From: Desulfobulbaceae bacterium UBA5628
GTDB lineage: Bacteria; Desulfobacterota; Desulfobulbia; Desulfobulbales; Desulfurivibrionaceae
Assembly (NCBI GenBank): GCA_002421565.1
Contig: DIKC01000001.1
Span: 1-6,516 of the forward strand
Direction: 5' to 3'
Length of the DNA: 6,516 nt
The notes under the pieces are model-generated. The model was not told the DNA's origin, made no database searches, and saw nothing but the letters and a program-made list of their open reading frames with translations. Positions 1-4,828 of this stretch are shown here, piece after piece. Position 1 is the first letter of the stretch, and each line of letters opens with the position of its first letter. The position numbers and the translations under genes are program-made.

Positions 1-1
1 C

Positions 2-649
<648 letters not shown>

Positions 650-664
650 GTCGCATTTTCTTGC

Positions 665-693
665 TTTACATCGACAACCGCCTTAGCTAAACT
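665..693 (+). promoter_or_regulatory. Weak candidate sigma-70 promoter for the Phd/PIN module
   Basis: TTTACA (665-670, 5 of 6 to the -35 consensus), a 17-base spacer and TAAACT (688-693, 4 of 6 to the -10). The palindrome TTAGCTAA (683-690) overlaps the -10 and could be an operator, since Phd-type antitoxins repress their own promoters. Both calls rest on short matches. A second AT-rich candidate, CATAAT (698-703), has no well-spaced -35. Confidence 0.3.
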
Positions 694-734
694 TAGACAT
701 AATCCGCTACAAATACCATACGGAGGAACAACGG

Positions 735-980
735 ATGCAGGCGATCAATATGTTCCAGGCTAAAAGTTCCCTTTCCAAACTGGTGGCCACCCTGGAAAGC
801 GGCAAGGAAGAAGAAATCATCATCTCCCGGCATGGCAAGGCGGTGGCCAGACTGACCGCTTTCAGCCGACAACCAACCGGCAAAAGAATCGGGATCGCCA
901 AGGGCAAAATCACCATTCCCGATGACATTGACGCCGACAACCAAGTGATTGCCGGGATGTTTGCCGGTAAGGAAAAATGA
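735..980 (+). CDS. Type II antitoxin, Phd/YefM family (partner of PIN toxin)
   Basis: This 81-residue protein has the Phd/YefM pattern: an N-terminal segment with FQAKSSLSKLVATLESG (about 7-23), then EEIIISRHGKAVARL (about 26-40), the beta-strand/turn region that forms the DNA-binding dimer. The C-terminal tail (about 45-81) is charged and should be the toxin-wrapping part. The expected role is to neutralise the downstream nuclease and repress the operon. The start is set by GGAGG at 722-726, eight bases before the ATG. The stop overlaps the toxin start (ATGA, 977-980), typical of translational coupling in TA operons. Phd-like antitoxins paired with PIN toxins are a known combination. The sequence shows no damage. 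Confidence 0.9.
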   Translation: MQAINMFQAKSSLSKLVATLESGKEEEIIISRHGKAVARLTAFSRQPTGKRIGIAKGKITIPDDIDADNQVIAGMFAGKEK

Positions 981-1363
981 GACTGCTCCTTGATACCCAT
1001 GTGGCTTTGTGGGCGATTGCCGACAGCCCCCGTTTGTCTCCCGATGCCCGGGAACACATCCTGGCCGCCGGCAACGAAATATATGTAAGCTCCGCCACGA
1101 TCTGGGAAATCGCGATCAAACACGCTCTGGGCCGGGAGCGAATGCCCATCTCCGCCGAACAAGCCGCGAACTATTTCAGCCAAGCCGGATATATCTCCTT
1201 GCCGGTTACCAGCGAACACGCGGTACAGGTGGCCTCCCTGCCCGCCCTCCATGCCGACCCTTTTGATCGAATCCTGGTGGCCCAGGCGATTTGCGAGCCA
1301 CTCCATCTGTTAACCCATGACCAAATCCTTCCCTCCTACAGTAGCCTGATCATTCTTTGTTAG
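977..1363 (+). CDS. PIN-domain ribonuclease toxin, VapC-like
   Basis: This 128-residue protein is a full-length small PIN domain. The acidic metal-binding residues are visible: Asp6 in LLLDTHVALW, Glu44 in SSATIWEIAIK, Asp94/Asp97 in DPFDRILVAQA and Asp115 in LLTHDQ. Family knowledge says such proteins are Mg2+-dependent RNases that cleave tRNA or rRNA and stop growth when the antitoxin is lost. The gene overlaps its antitoxin by four bases (ATGA), and the toxin has no clear ribosome-binding site of its own beyond GTAAGGAAA at 966-974, so it is probably translated by coupling. Subtype and RNA target cannot be read from the sequence. It appears intact and complete. Confidence 0.92.
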   Translation: MRLLLDTHVALWAIADSPRLSPDAREHILAAGNEIYVSSATIWEIAIKHALGRERMPISAEQAANYFSQAGYISLPVTSEHAVQVASLPALHADPFDRILVAQAICEPLHLLTHDQILPSYSSLIILC

Positions 1364-1415
1364 CGATTGGAGCCGTACCCTTCAACCACCATCTTAAGCA
1401 GCTTCGGAGGCGACC

Positions 1416-1710
1416 ATGAAAAAGAATCCCCATATCGGCAGCGACTTTGACGATTTCCTGGCCGAGGAAGCCATGCTGGAAGAAGCAACGACGGTGGCAG
1501 GCTATCAAGCGCGTTATCGCTTGGCAGATCGAGGAAGCAATGAAGGCGCAAAAATTGACCAAAACCGCGATGGCGAAAAAAATGCGCACCAGCCGGGCAG
1601 CCCTCAACCGGCTGCTGGACGCGCACGATACCAGCTTGACCCTCACCACCCTTGCCAGCGCCACCGCCGCGCTCGGCAAAAAACTGCGCCTTGAGATGGA
1701 AGCAGCTTAA
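1416..1710 (+). pseudogene. XRE-type helix-turn-helix antitoxin, broken by a +1 frameshift
   Basis: The protein is split between two frames. From ATG 1416 (GGAGG at 1406-1410, five bases upstream) the first 28 residues read MKKNPHIGSDFDDFLAEEAM and on to TTVA at base 1499. The continuation AIKRVIAWQIEEAMKAQKLT, the helix-turn-helix (TKTAMAKKMRTSRAALNRLL) and the tail ALGKKLRLEMEAA are in the next frame from 1501 to the stop at 1710. Skipping G1500 gives one continuous 97-residue protein that matches, from memory, a common orphan or HigA-like antitoxin family beginning MKNPHIGSS-FDDFL. No toxin gene adjoins it. An internal ATG at 1540 follows GAGGAAG (1531-1537) and could still yield a 56-residue protein with the whole helix-turn-helix. 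A true mutation and a sequencing error are both possible. Confidence 0.8.
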
Positions 1711-1728
1711 ACCAAGAGGGTAACCCCG

Positions 1729-1962
1729 ATGTCACAGCTACATATTTATGTTCCGAAAGAAATTGACGAGCAACTCCGTAAGCGAGCCAGACAGGCGAAT
1801 TTACCTCTTTCCCGTTTTCTGGCCGACTTGGTGAAACAGGAGGTCGACCGCTCGTCGCAATGGCCGAAAAGATATTTCGAACGGGTTTTCGGCCGCTGGG
1901 AAGGCGAACCATTGCAGCGGGAGCCGCAAGGCAGCTACGAACAACGGGCCACGCTAACCTGA
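1729..1962 (+). CDS. Ribbon-helix-helix (CopG-like) antitoxin of a vapBC-type module
   Basis: A 77-residue protein whose N terminus has the ribbon-helix-helix layout: a short strand (QLHIYVPKEI, 3-12) for DNA contact, helix 1 (EQLRKRARQA, about 14-23) and helix 2 (LSRFLADLVKQEV, about 27-39). The C-terminal half (WPKRYFERVFGRWEGEPLQR, 45-64) is the kind of aromatic/charged arm that docks into a PIN toxin. AAGAGGG (1714-1720) precedes the ATG by eight bases. A VapC start codon follows the stop by one base, so this was the antitoxin of a vapBC operon. Its toxin is now destroyed, leaving an apparently intact but unneeded antitoxin. It could still bind DNA or cross-neutralise a related toxin, but that is speculation. 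Confidence 0.85.
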   Translation: MSQLHIYVPKEIDEQLRKRARQANLPLSRFLADLVKQEVDRSSQWPKRYFERVFGRWEGEPLQREPQGSYEQRATLT

Positions 1963-1963
1963 C

Positions 1964-2150
1964 ATGTATCTGCTCGACACCAATATCTGTATCCATTTGT
2001 TCAACGAGACCGAGGCCTGCCGATCGGCCCCAACGATCTGATGATAGCGGCAATCTCCCGCTTCCATCAGGCGATTCTGGCAACCAACAATACCGCCGAA
2101 TTTCGCCGGGGGCCGCCGGCCTGCAATTTGAAGATTGGCTGACAACTTGA
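1964..2150 (+). pseudogene. VapC PIN toxin remnant, internally deleted and frameshifted
   Basis: ATG 1964, one base after the antitoxin stop, opens MYLLDTNICIHLFNETEA, the classic VapC N terminus with the first catalytic Asp (Asp5). The frame stops at 2041 after 25 residues. From 2017 another frame reads LPIGPNDLMIAAISRFHQAI and then LATNNTAEFRR, which is the VapC C-terminal third. A further frame change near 2107-2115 restores AGLQFEDWLTT and a stop at 2148-2150. Intact relatives are about 130 residues, while only about 60 codons remain, so roughly 200 bases of the middle, including the second catalytic Glu, are missing. The first and third acidic positions survive, but no active PIN fold can form. 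The toxin is dead, while the upstream antitoxin remains. Confidence 0.85.
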
Positions 2151-2440
2151 AATTCCTGCTTGTGGTGTTGGATTTTCAATGTGCATTGCCCTGAAGTGAT
2201 TGAGGCTCTACCTGAATGTGATACAAGCCGATCCCGTATTTCGCCGTCAACGGACTGCACGGATTGTTGACGCTTACGCCAAACTCTCCAAAAAATGATG
2301 CTTCCGTTGCTCTCAGGCCGACGACCGTGAAGAGCGGAACACGACGGTTCCGCTACCCGCCAAAGTCGTAAACCCGCGCCATCAGCGAAAAGATCAACAA
2401 TAGTTCATCGCTTTTGCAATTTAATTGACCGATTCCTCCC
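2151..2440 (+). other. Gap of about 290 bases with no supported gene
   Basis: No credible complete gene was found on either strand. A short open stretch at 2200-2298 (ending IVDAYAKLSKK before a TGA) has protein-like composition and may be the tail of a lost gene; I do not recognise it. An 8-bp perfect inverted repeat with a 6-base loop (arms AGCGGAAC, 2333-2340, and GTTCCGCT, 2347-2354) could form a hairpin, but it lacks a T-tract. The region probably holds debris of the decayed vapBC locus. Confidence 0.5.
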
Positions 2441-2443
2441 CAC

Positions 2444-2459
2444 TGGCACAACGATTGCA
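2444..2459 (+). promoter_or_regulatory. Sigma-54 (-24/-12) promoter of the pilin gene
   Basis: TGGCACAACGATTGCA matches the sigma-54 consensus TGGCAC-N5-TTGCA at every conserved base, with GG (2445-2446) and GC (2457-2458) exactly ten bases apart. Transcription should start near 2470, giving a leader of roughly 58 bases before the pilin ATG at 2528. Sigma-54 promoters need an activator ATPase, and in many bacteria pilin genes are controlled this way by PilS-PilR. I see no clear upstream activator site. Confidence 0.9.
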
Positions 2460-2527
2460 ATCGTTACAGGGCAAAGACAAGGGCGATTCAGTCGCCACCC
2501 CAATCCCTAAACCAGAAGGAGCAAAAC

Positions 2528-2959
2528 ATGAACACCCTGAATCGCAAAAGCAACCGCACCATCGGCAATCAATCCGGCTTCACCCTCATCGAAATCATCG
2601 CCGTCCTGGTTCTCCTCGGTATCCTGGCGGCGGTGGCGATCCCCAAGTATCAGGATTTGCAGACCGAGGCCAAACAAAAGGCTACCGAAGGAGCCTTGGC
2701 CGCCGGTGCCTCAACCCTGACCATGCAATACGCCAAAGATCTCTTGGGTGGCGCCAACCCCAACACGTGGACTTATAATGATGAAGACGTGGCCTTAGGC
2801 GATTTCACCATGACCCTTGTGGGAGCATGTGGAGATCGTGCATCCAGCGTAACAATCACAGGCGCACCAGATAACTATGATTTGGCGAATATTGACGCAG
2901 AATTCAAAACAAAAAGCTTTACCATCTGCGATGCAGCAGCTGCTGGCGACGGTGACTAA
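2528..2959 (+). CDS. Type IV pilin (major-pilin-like prepilin)
   Basis: This 143-residue prepilin has a 17-residue leader ending in Gly17. The PilD-type cleavage site is QSG/FTLIEI, so the mature protein begins with Phe1 and keeps Glu5, needed for filament assembly. The hydrophobic helix FTLIEIIAVLVLLGILAAVA anchors it in the inner membrane before assembly and Pro22 sits at the usual kink. The globular domain contains two cysteines (precursor 101 and 134) that probably close a C-terminal disulfide loop; the tail after it is acidic (AAAAGDGD). Of the N-terminal aromatics discussed for conductive Geobacter pilins only mature Phe1 and Tyr24 are present. AGAAGGA (2514-2520) sets the start. Its own sigma-54 promoter, single-gene unit and strong terminator suit an abundant structural subunit, but a minor pilin or pseudopilin cannot be excluded. 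Confidence 0.93.
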   Translation: MNTLNRKSNRTIGNQSGFTLIEIIAVLVLLGILAAVAIPKYQDLQTEAKQKATEGALAAGASTLTMQYAKDLLGGANPNTWTYNDEDVALGDFTMTLVGACGDRASSVTITGAPDNYDLANIDAEFKTKSFTICDAAAAGDGD

Positions 2960-2969
2960 AAAAAAATCA

Positions 2970-3145
2970 GACACCATTTCCTGACCCCACTCCCAAGCAT
3001 CCCCTCTTACCCCCGGTCAGCATCATCCTGGCCGGGGGGATTTTTTATTCTCTCCTACACCCAAATCACTGGACAACGCAGATCAATTCCTGGCCGCCGT
3101 CTCTGTACATATCCAAGGAGACAGCCCCATGTCTGCAAACAACCC
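2970..3145 (+). repeat. Direct repeat copy 1: terminator, leader, ribosome-binding site and start codon
   Basis: This copy starts just after the pilin stop (ACACCATTTCCTGACCCCA) and runs through the terminator, CCCAAATCACTGGACAAC, GATCAATTCCTG, GTCTCTGTACATATC, AAGGAGACA and an ATG (3129) followed by TCTGCAAACAACC. Nearly all of it reappears at 3172-3338. The ATG opens only a 14-residue frame (MSANNPKMGTDPIS, stop at 3171-3173). It is therefore a decayed or aborted copy of the leader of the YefM gene. Confidence 0.85.
3010..3046 (+). terminator. Rho-independent terminator of the pilin gene
   Basis: CCCCCGGTCAG (3010-3020) pairs with CTGGCCGGGGG (3028-3038) over 11 positions, with one G-T wobble and a 7-base loop CATCATC. 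TTTTTT follows at 3041-3046. It lies 50 bases after the pilin stop and faces the right way to end that transcript. Confidence 0.92.
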
Positions 3146-3160
3146 AAAAATGGGGACAGA

Positions 3161-3195
3161 CCCCATTTCCTGACCCCATTTCCTGACCCCATTCC
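3161..3195 (+). repeat. 13-bp tandem repeat, 2.7 copies
   Basis: CCCCATTTCCTGA occurs at 3161-3173 and 3174-3186 and as a partial copy at 3187-3195. One near-copy is at 2972-2984 in the first direct repeat. Just upstream, TGGGGACAGACCCCA (3151-3165) is an interrupted palindrome (TGGGG/CCCCA). The unit marks the junction between the two large direct repeats, so slippage or unequal recombination here may have built the duplication. Confidence 0.8.
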
Positions 3196-3202
3196 CAAGC
3201 AC

Positions 3203-3241
3203 CCCCCCGACCAGCATCATCCTGGCCGGGGGGATTTTTTT
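3203..3241 (+). terminator. Second copy of the rho-independent terminator
   Basis: CCCCCCG (3203-3209) pairs with CGGGGGG (3227-3233) and CCAG (3211-3214) with CTGG (3222-3225), with one A-C mismatch and the same 7-base loop CATCATC. Seven T follow (3235-3241). It ends no gene of its own; it would insulate the YefM-YoeB operon from pilin read-through. Confidence 0.85.
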
Positions 3242-3293
3242 CATTCTTTCCCGCACCCAAATCACTGGACAACTCGGATCAATTCCTGTACGC

Positions 3294-3319
3294 TGTCTCT
3301 GTACATATCAAAGGAGACA
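3294..3319 (+). promoter_or_regulatory. Inverted repeat around the YefM ribosome-binding site, possible operator or RNA hairpin
   Basis: TGTCTC (3294-3299) and GAGACA (3314-3319) are exact inverted repeats separated by 14 bases; the second arm shares bases with the ribosome-binding site AAGGAG (3311-3316). The first direct repeat keeps the core of it (GTCTC 3099-3103, GAGAC 3118-3122). It could be an autorepression operator or a weak hairpin masking the ribosome-binding site. Confidence 0.4.
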
Positions 3320-3323
3320 CCCC

Positions 3324-3608
3324 ATGCTGCAAACAACCTATACTCAAGCCAGGGCCAATTTGGCCGGGCTGTGCAACGAGGCTTCCGAAAACCGGGAGGT
3401 TGTGCTCATCCGGCGCCGAAAAGGCGGCCATGTCGCCCTGATCGCTGCCGACGAACTGGCCAGCCTGCTGGAAAGCGCCCACCTGCTTCGCTCGCCTAAA
3501 AACGCCGAGCGCCTGCTCGCCGCCCTTGAACGGGCAATGAAGGGCGGAGGAGAACCGGCGTCCATCGCATCGCTCCGCACCGAGGTCGGCCTTGCCGACC
3601 AAAAGTAA
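3324..3608 (+). CDS. Type II antitoxin, YefM/Phd family
   Basis: A 94-residue antitoxin. The N terminus (TTYTQARANLAGLCNEASEN, 4-23) and the following strand region (EVVLIRRRKGGHVALIAADELASLLES, about 25-51) follow the YefM layout almost residue for residue, including the dimer-forming helix pair. The C-terminal half (about 56-94), with HLLRSPKNAERLLAALERA, is the toxin-binding extension expected in YefM. YefM binds YoeB and represses the operon. AAGGAG at 3311-3316 lies seven bases before the ATG, so this start is firm. The 3' end overlaps the toxin gene by 17 bases. The leader and first codons exist in an extra copy about 195 bases upstream. Confidence 0.92.
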   Translation: MLQTTYTQARANLAGLCNEASENREVVLIRRRKGGHVALIAADELASLLESAHLLRSPKNAERLLAALERAMKGGGEPASIASLRTEVGLADQK

Positions 3609-3867
3609 AAAGCGGGAGGCTGTCTTCCAGCCGGAGTTCCGCGAAGACCTTGCCTACTGGGTCAAGACCGATCGCCGGATAGCCCTGCGCTCCTTTGAAT
3701 TGATCGAGGCGATCATCCGCGACCCGTTCAAAGGAATCGGTAAACCGGAACCACTCAAATATCTTGCCCCCGGCACCTGGTCCCGTCGCCTGACCCAGGA
3801 GCACCGCTTCGTCTATCTGGTCCGCGACGACCGAATCGATTTTCTCCAGGCCCGCTATCATTACTGA
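3592..3867 (+). CDS. YoeB-family mRNA interferase toxin (RelE superfamily)
   Basis: This 91-residue protein carries the YoeB signature: YWVKTDRRI (22-30), DPFKGIGKPEPLK (44-56), WSRRLTQEHRFVY (63-75) and the C-terminal RYHY. The catalytic residues of E. coli YoeB (Glu46, Arg65, His83) correspond to Glu53, Arg72 and His90 here with a constant offset of seven. YoeB associates with the ribosome and cuts mRNA in the A site. The only reasonable in-frame start is TTG 3592, after GAGGT (3582-3586), overlapping the antitoxin by 17 bases. That gives a slightly longer N terminus than the usual 84 residues and suggests translation coupled to the antitoxin. All key residues are present, so the toxin should be active. 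Confidence 0.94.
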   Translation: MPTKSKKREAVFQPEFREDLAYWVKTDRRIALRSFELIEAIIRDPFKGIGKPEPLKYLAPGTWSRRLTQEHRFVYLVRDDRIDFLQARYHY

Positions 3868-3988
3868 AAAGAGGGATAATTAAAAAGGCCGCCTCCAGCC
3901 GCGCTTTACCAGGAAACACTTGAGATAATGTTTGGGTTAACCCGTAAAAATAACTTGGAGGGCGTGGTTTTCGGCGCCACGGAAAGGG

Positions 3989-4165
3989 ATGCGGCTTTAT
4001 TTTTTGGATAGAGAACGGGAAACAGCCCGGCTGCGCAAGGCCCTTGCTTCGCCGGAGCCGGTATTTGTGGTTCTTTACGGCAGACGCCGCTGCGGCAATT
4101 CTACCCTGCTGCAAAATGTAGCCGGTAAAAATGACGTATCCTTACCGGTTGACAACAGGCCGGAG
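3989..4165 (+). pseudogene. AAA+ ATPase remnant (archaeal-type/DUF234-like ATPase), N-terminal stub
   Basis: The frame from ATG 3989 begins MRLYFLDRERETARLRKALA and reaches FVVLYGRRRCGNSTLLQNVA. From memory this is the start of the prokaryotic ATPase family that opens with F-DRE-E-RL and has the P-loop GRRR-GKST. The Walker A lysine is Asn here (residue 37), which should abolish nucleotide binding. Similarity fades after about residue 59 (DVSLPVDNRPEF), whereas full proteins run to several hundred residues. The frame continues to 4303 but only as a shadow of the opposite-strand gene ending at 4179. No Walker B is visible. The 3' boundary is approximate. Intact relatives are often mobile, TA-like or defence-associated; here it is a fossil. 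Confidence 0.7.
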
Positions 4166-4178
4166 TTTTATTTCTTAC

Positions 4179-4544
4179 TCACATTGCAATCCGCAGATCG
4201 ATTTCGTCGTACCCCACCCGCGGAGCCAGCCGGTTGTCCTCCTGCCTGGTTTCCAGCAGTCCGACCTGGACGAGAAAGCGCACATCATCGGCGACATTCT
4301 TGATGTCCCGCTTGACCATACCGGCCAACTGGTTGATTGAGGAGGGCTTGCCGGCCTTGACCGCATGGAGCAGTTCCAGCCGCCGGGGGGTCAACGCCTT
4401 GCGGAAGGCCTCGACACTGACAAAGGAAACCCGGTCCTCCGCCCGCATCTCTTCCCCCCGCGCCAACTCCTCGCCGACCGCCACAAAATCATTAAGCGCG
4501 GCATTAAAATCCCGAATGCCGACCCGCATGGTTCTCACTTTCAT
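4179..4544 (-). CDS. HVO_A0114-like helix-turn-helix DNA-binding protein, probable antitoxin of TumE
   Basis: This 121-residue protein is encoded just behind the TumE-like gene. The N-terminal half (MKVRTMRVGIRDFNAALNDF onward) is a basic start plus a helical, acidic segment with SFVSVEAFRKAL. The C-terminal half is a winged helix: LTPRRLELLHAV (about 51-62), SINQLAGMVKRDIKNVADDV (about 68-87) and RFLVQVGLLETR (about 88-99). This order matches the HVO_A0114 family of MarR-like proteins that accompany TumE toxins. The start ATG 4544 overlaps the toxin stop (ATGA) and has GGAGGGAG just upstream. It probably neutralises the toxin and may repress the shared promoter, where an inverted repeat sits on the -10 box. 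The toxin-first order is the reverse of the usual antitoxin-first arrangement. Confidence 0.82.
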   Translation of the reverse strand: MKVRTMRVGIRDFNAALNDFVAVGEELARGEEMRAEDRVSFVSVEAFRKALTPRRLELLHAVKAGKPSSINQLAGMVKRDIKNVADDVRFLVQVGLLETRQEDNRLAPRVGYDEIDLRIAM

Positions 4545-4828
4545 CGCTCCCTCCGCTTAAAATTTTCAACATCAGCCAAAAAATCATCCGCCAGTTGCCG
4601 CAGGGAATGAAAACCATAAGGCTCTTCCCGGTCGAGGTAGTGACGATGGTCTCCCTTTCCTTCCCCATTGTCGTAACCGATGACTCTTTGCCCGGACACG
4701 ATATAGACCAGGGAATACTTGAAACCATGAGGCTTGTCCGATGACACGGGAATCCGCCACAACTTGATCTCAACGGTGTTGCCGAGTTCATCCGTAACTT
4801 TTTCGTGCCTGATCAGCGTCGCCCTCAT
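4541..4828 (-). CDS. TumE-family toxin (formerly DUF6516)
   Basis: From ATG 4828 the product has 95 residues, starting MRATLIRHEKVTDELGNTVE. The hallmark is GYDNGEGKGDHRHY (51-64) followed by LDREEPYGF (65-73), the strongly conserved block of the DUF6516/TumE family. Before it lies a small beta-rich part (IKLWRIPVSS, FKYSLVYIVSGQRVIGY), and a helical tail (SLRQLADDFLADVENF, 75-90) ends the protein. TumE proteins are annotated as toxins of two-gene TA modules; the His/Asp/Arg-rich motif suggests a nuclease, but the reaction is not something I can state. A TTG 18 codons upstream (4882) would extend the frame, but it would read through the promoter boxes and add residues not typical of the family, so I chose ATG 4828. 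Confidence 0.87.
   Translation of the reverse strand: MRATLIRHEKVTDELGNTVEIKLWRIPVSSDKPHGFKYSLVYIVSGQRVIGYDNGEGKGDHRHYLDREEPYGFHSLRQLADDFLADVENFKRRER

Larger units (their letters stand above)
3172..3338 (+). repeat. Direct repeat copy 2: terminator and leader of the YefM-YoeB operon
   Basis: This is the second copy of the 2970-3145 unit, with the same order of blocks: CATTTCCTGACCCCATTCC, hairpin, CACCCAAATCACTGGACAAC, GATCAATTCCTG, GTCTCTGTACATATC, AAGGAGACA, ATG and CTGCAAACAACC. Differences are point changes plus small gaps: six bases fewer before the hairpin, and one base fewer after the ATG, which sets the YefM frame. This copy is functional as a leader because the gene continues. Confidence 0.85.

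Noticed and set aside
707..1306. Minus-strand open frame of 199 codons
   Set aside because: It is antisense to the Phd/PIN pair, whose family motifs and ribosome-binding site are clear; no motif is seen in it.
1364..1415. Toxin gene remnant upstream of the XRE antitoxin (frame ending HLKQLRRRP before TGA 1417-1419)
   Set aside because: The stretch is too short and matches no toxin C terminus I know; the overlap of its TGA with the ATG may be chance.
1490..1510. Programmed ribosomal frameshift in the XRE antitoxin
   Set aside because: No slippery run, rare-codon stall or strong downstream structure is visible around GTGGCAGGCTATC, so a plain indel is simpler.
1643..2260. Minus-strand open frame of 205 codons
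   Set aside because: It covers the XRE antitoxin end, the RHH antitoxin and the VapC remnant, all clearly coding on the + strand. The protein has no recognisable motif and an odd composition.
2425..2778. Plus-strand open frame overlapping the pilin start
   Set aside because: It would begin upstream of the sigma-54 promoter and run through the pilin gene in another frame; the prepilin motif shows which frame is real.
2970..3338. CRISPR array or attachment-site pair
   Set aside because: There are only two long imperfect copies with internal terminators and no regular spacers. No integrase or tRNA gene adjoins, and the copies are better explained as a duplicated leader.
4234..4560. Plus-strand open frame opposite the HVO_A0114-like gene
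   Set aside because: It is a Ser/Arg/Thr-rich shadow of the minus-strand gene with no domain and no ribosome-binding site.
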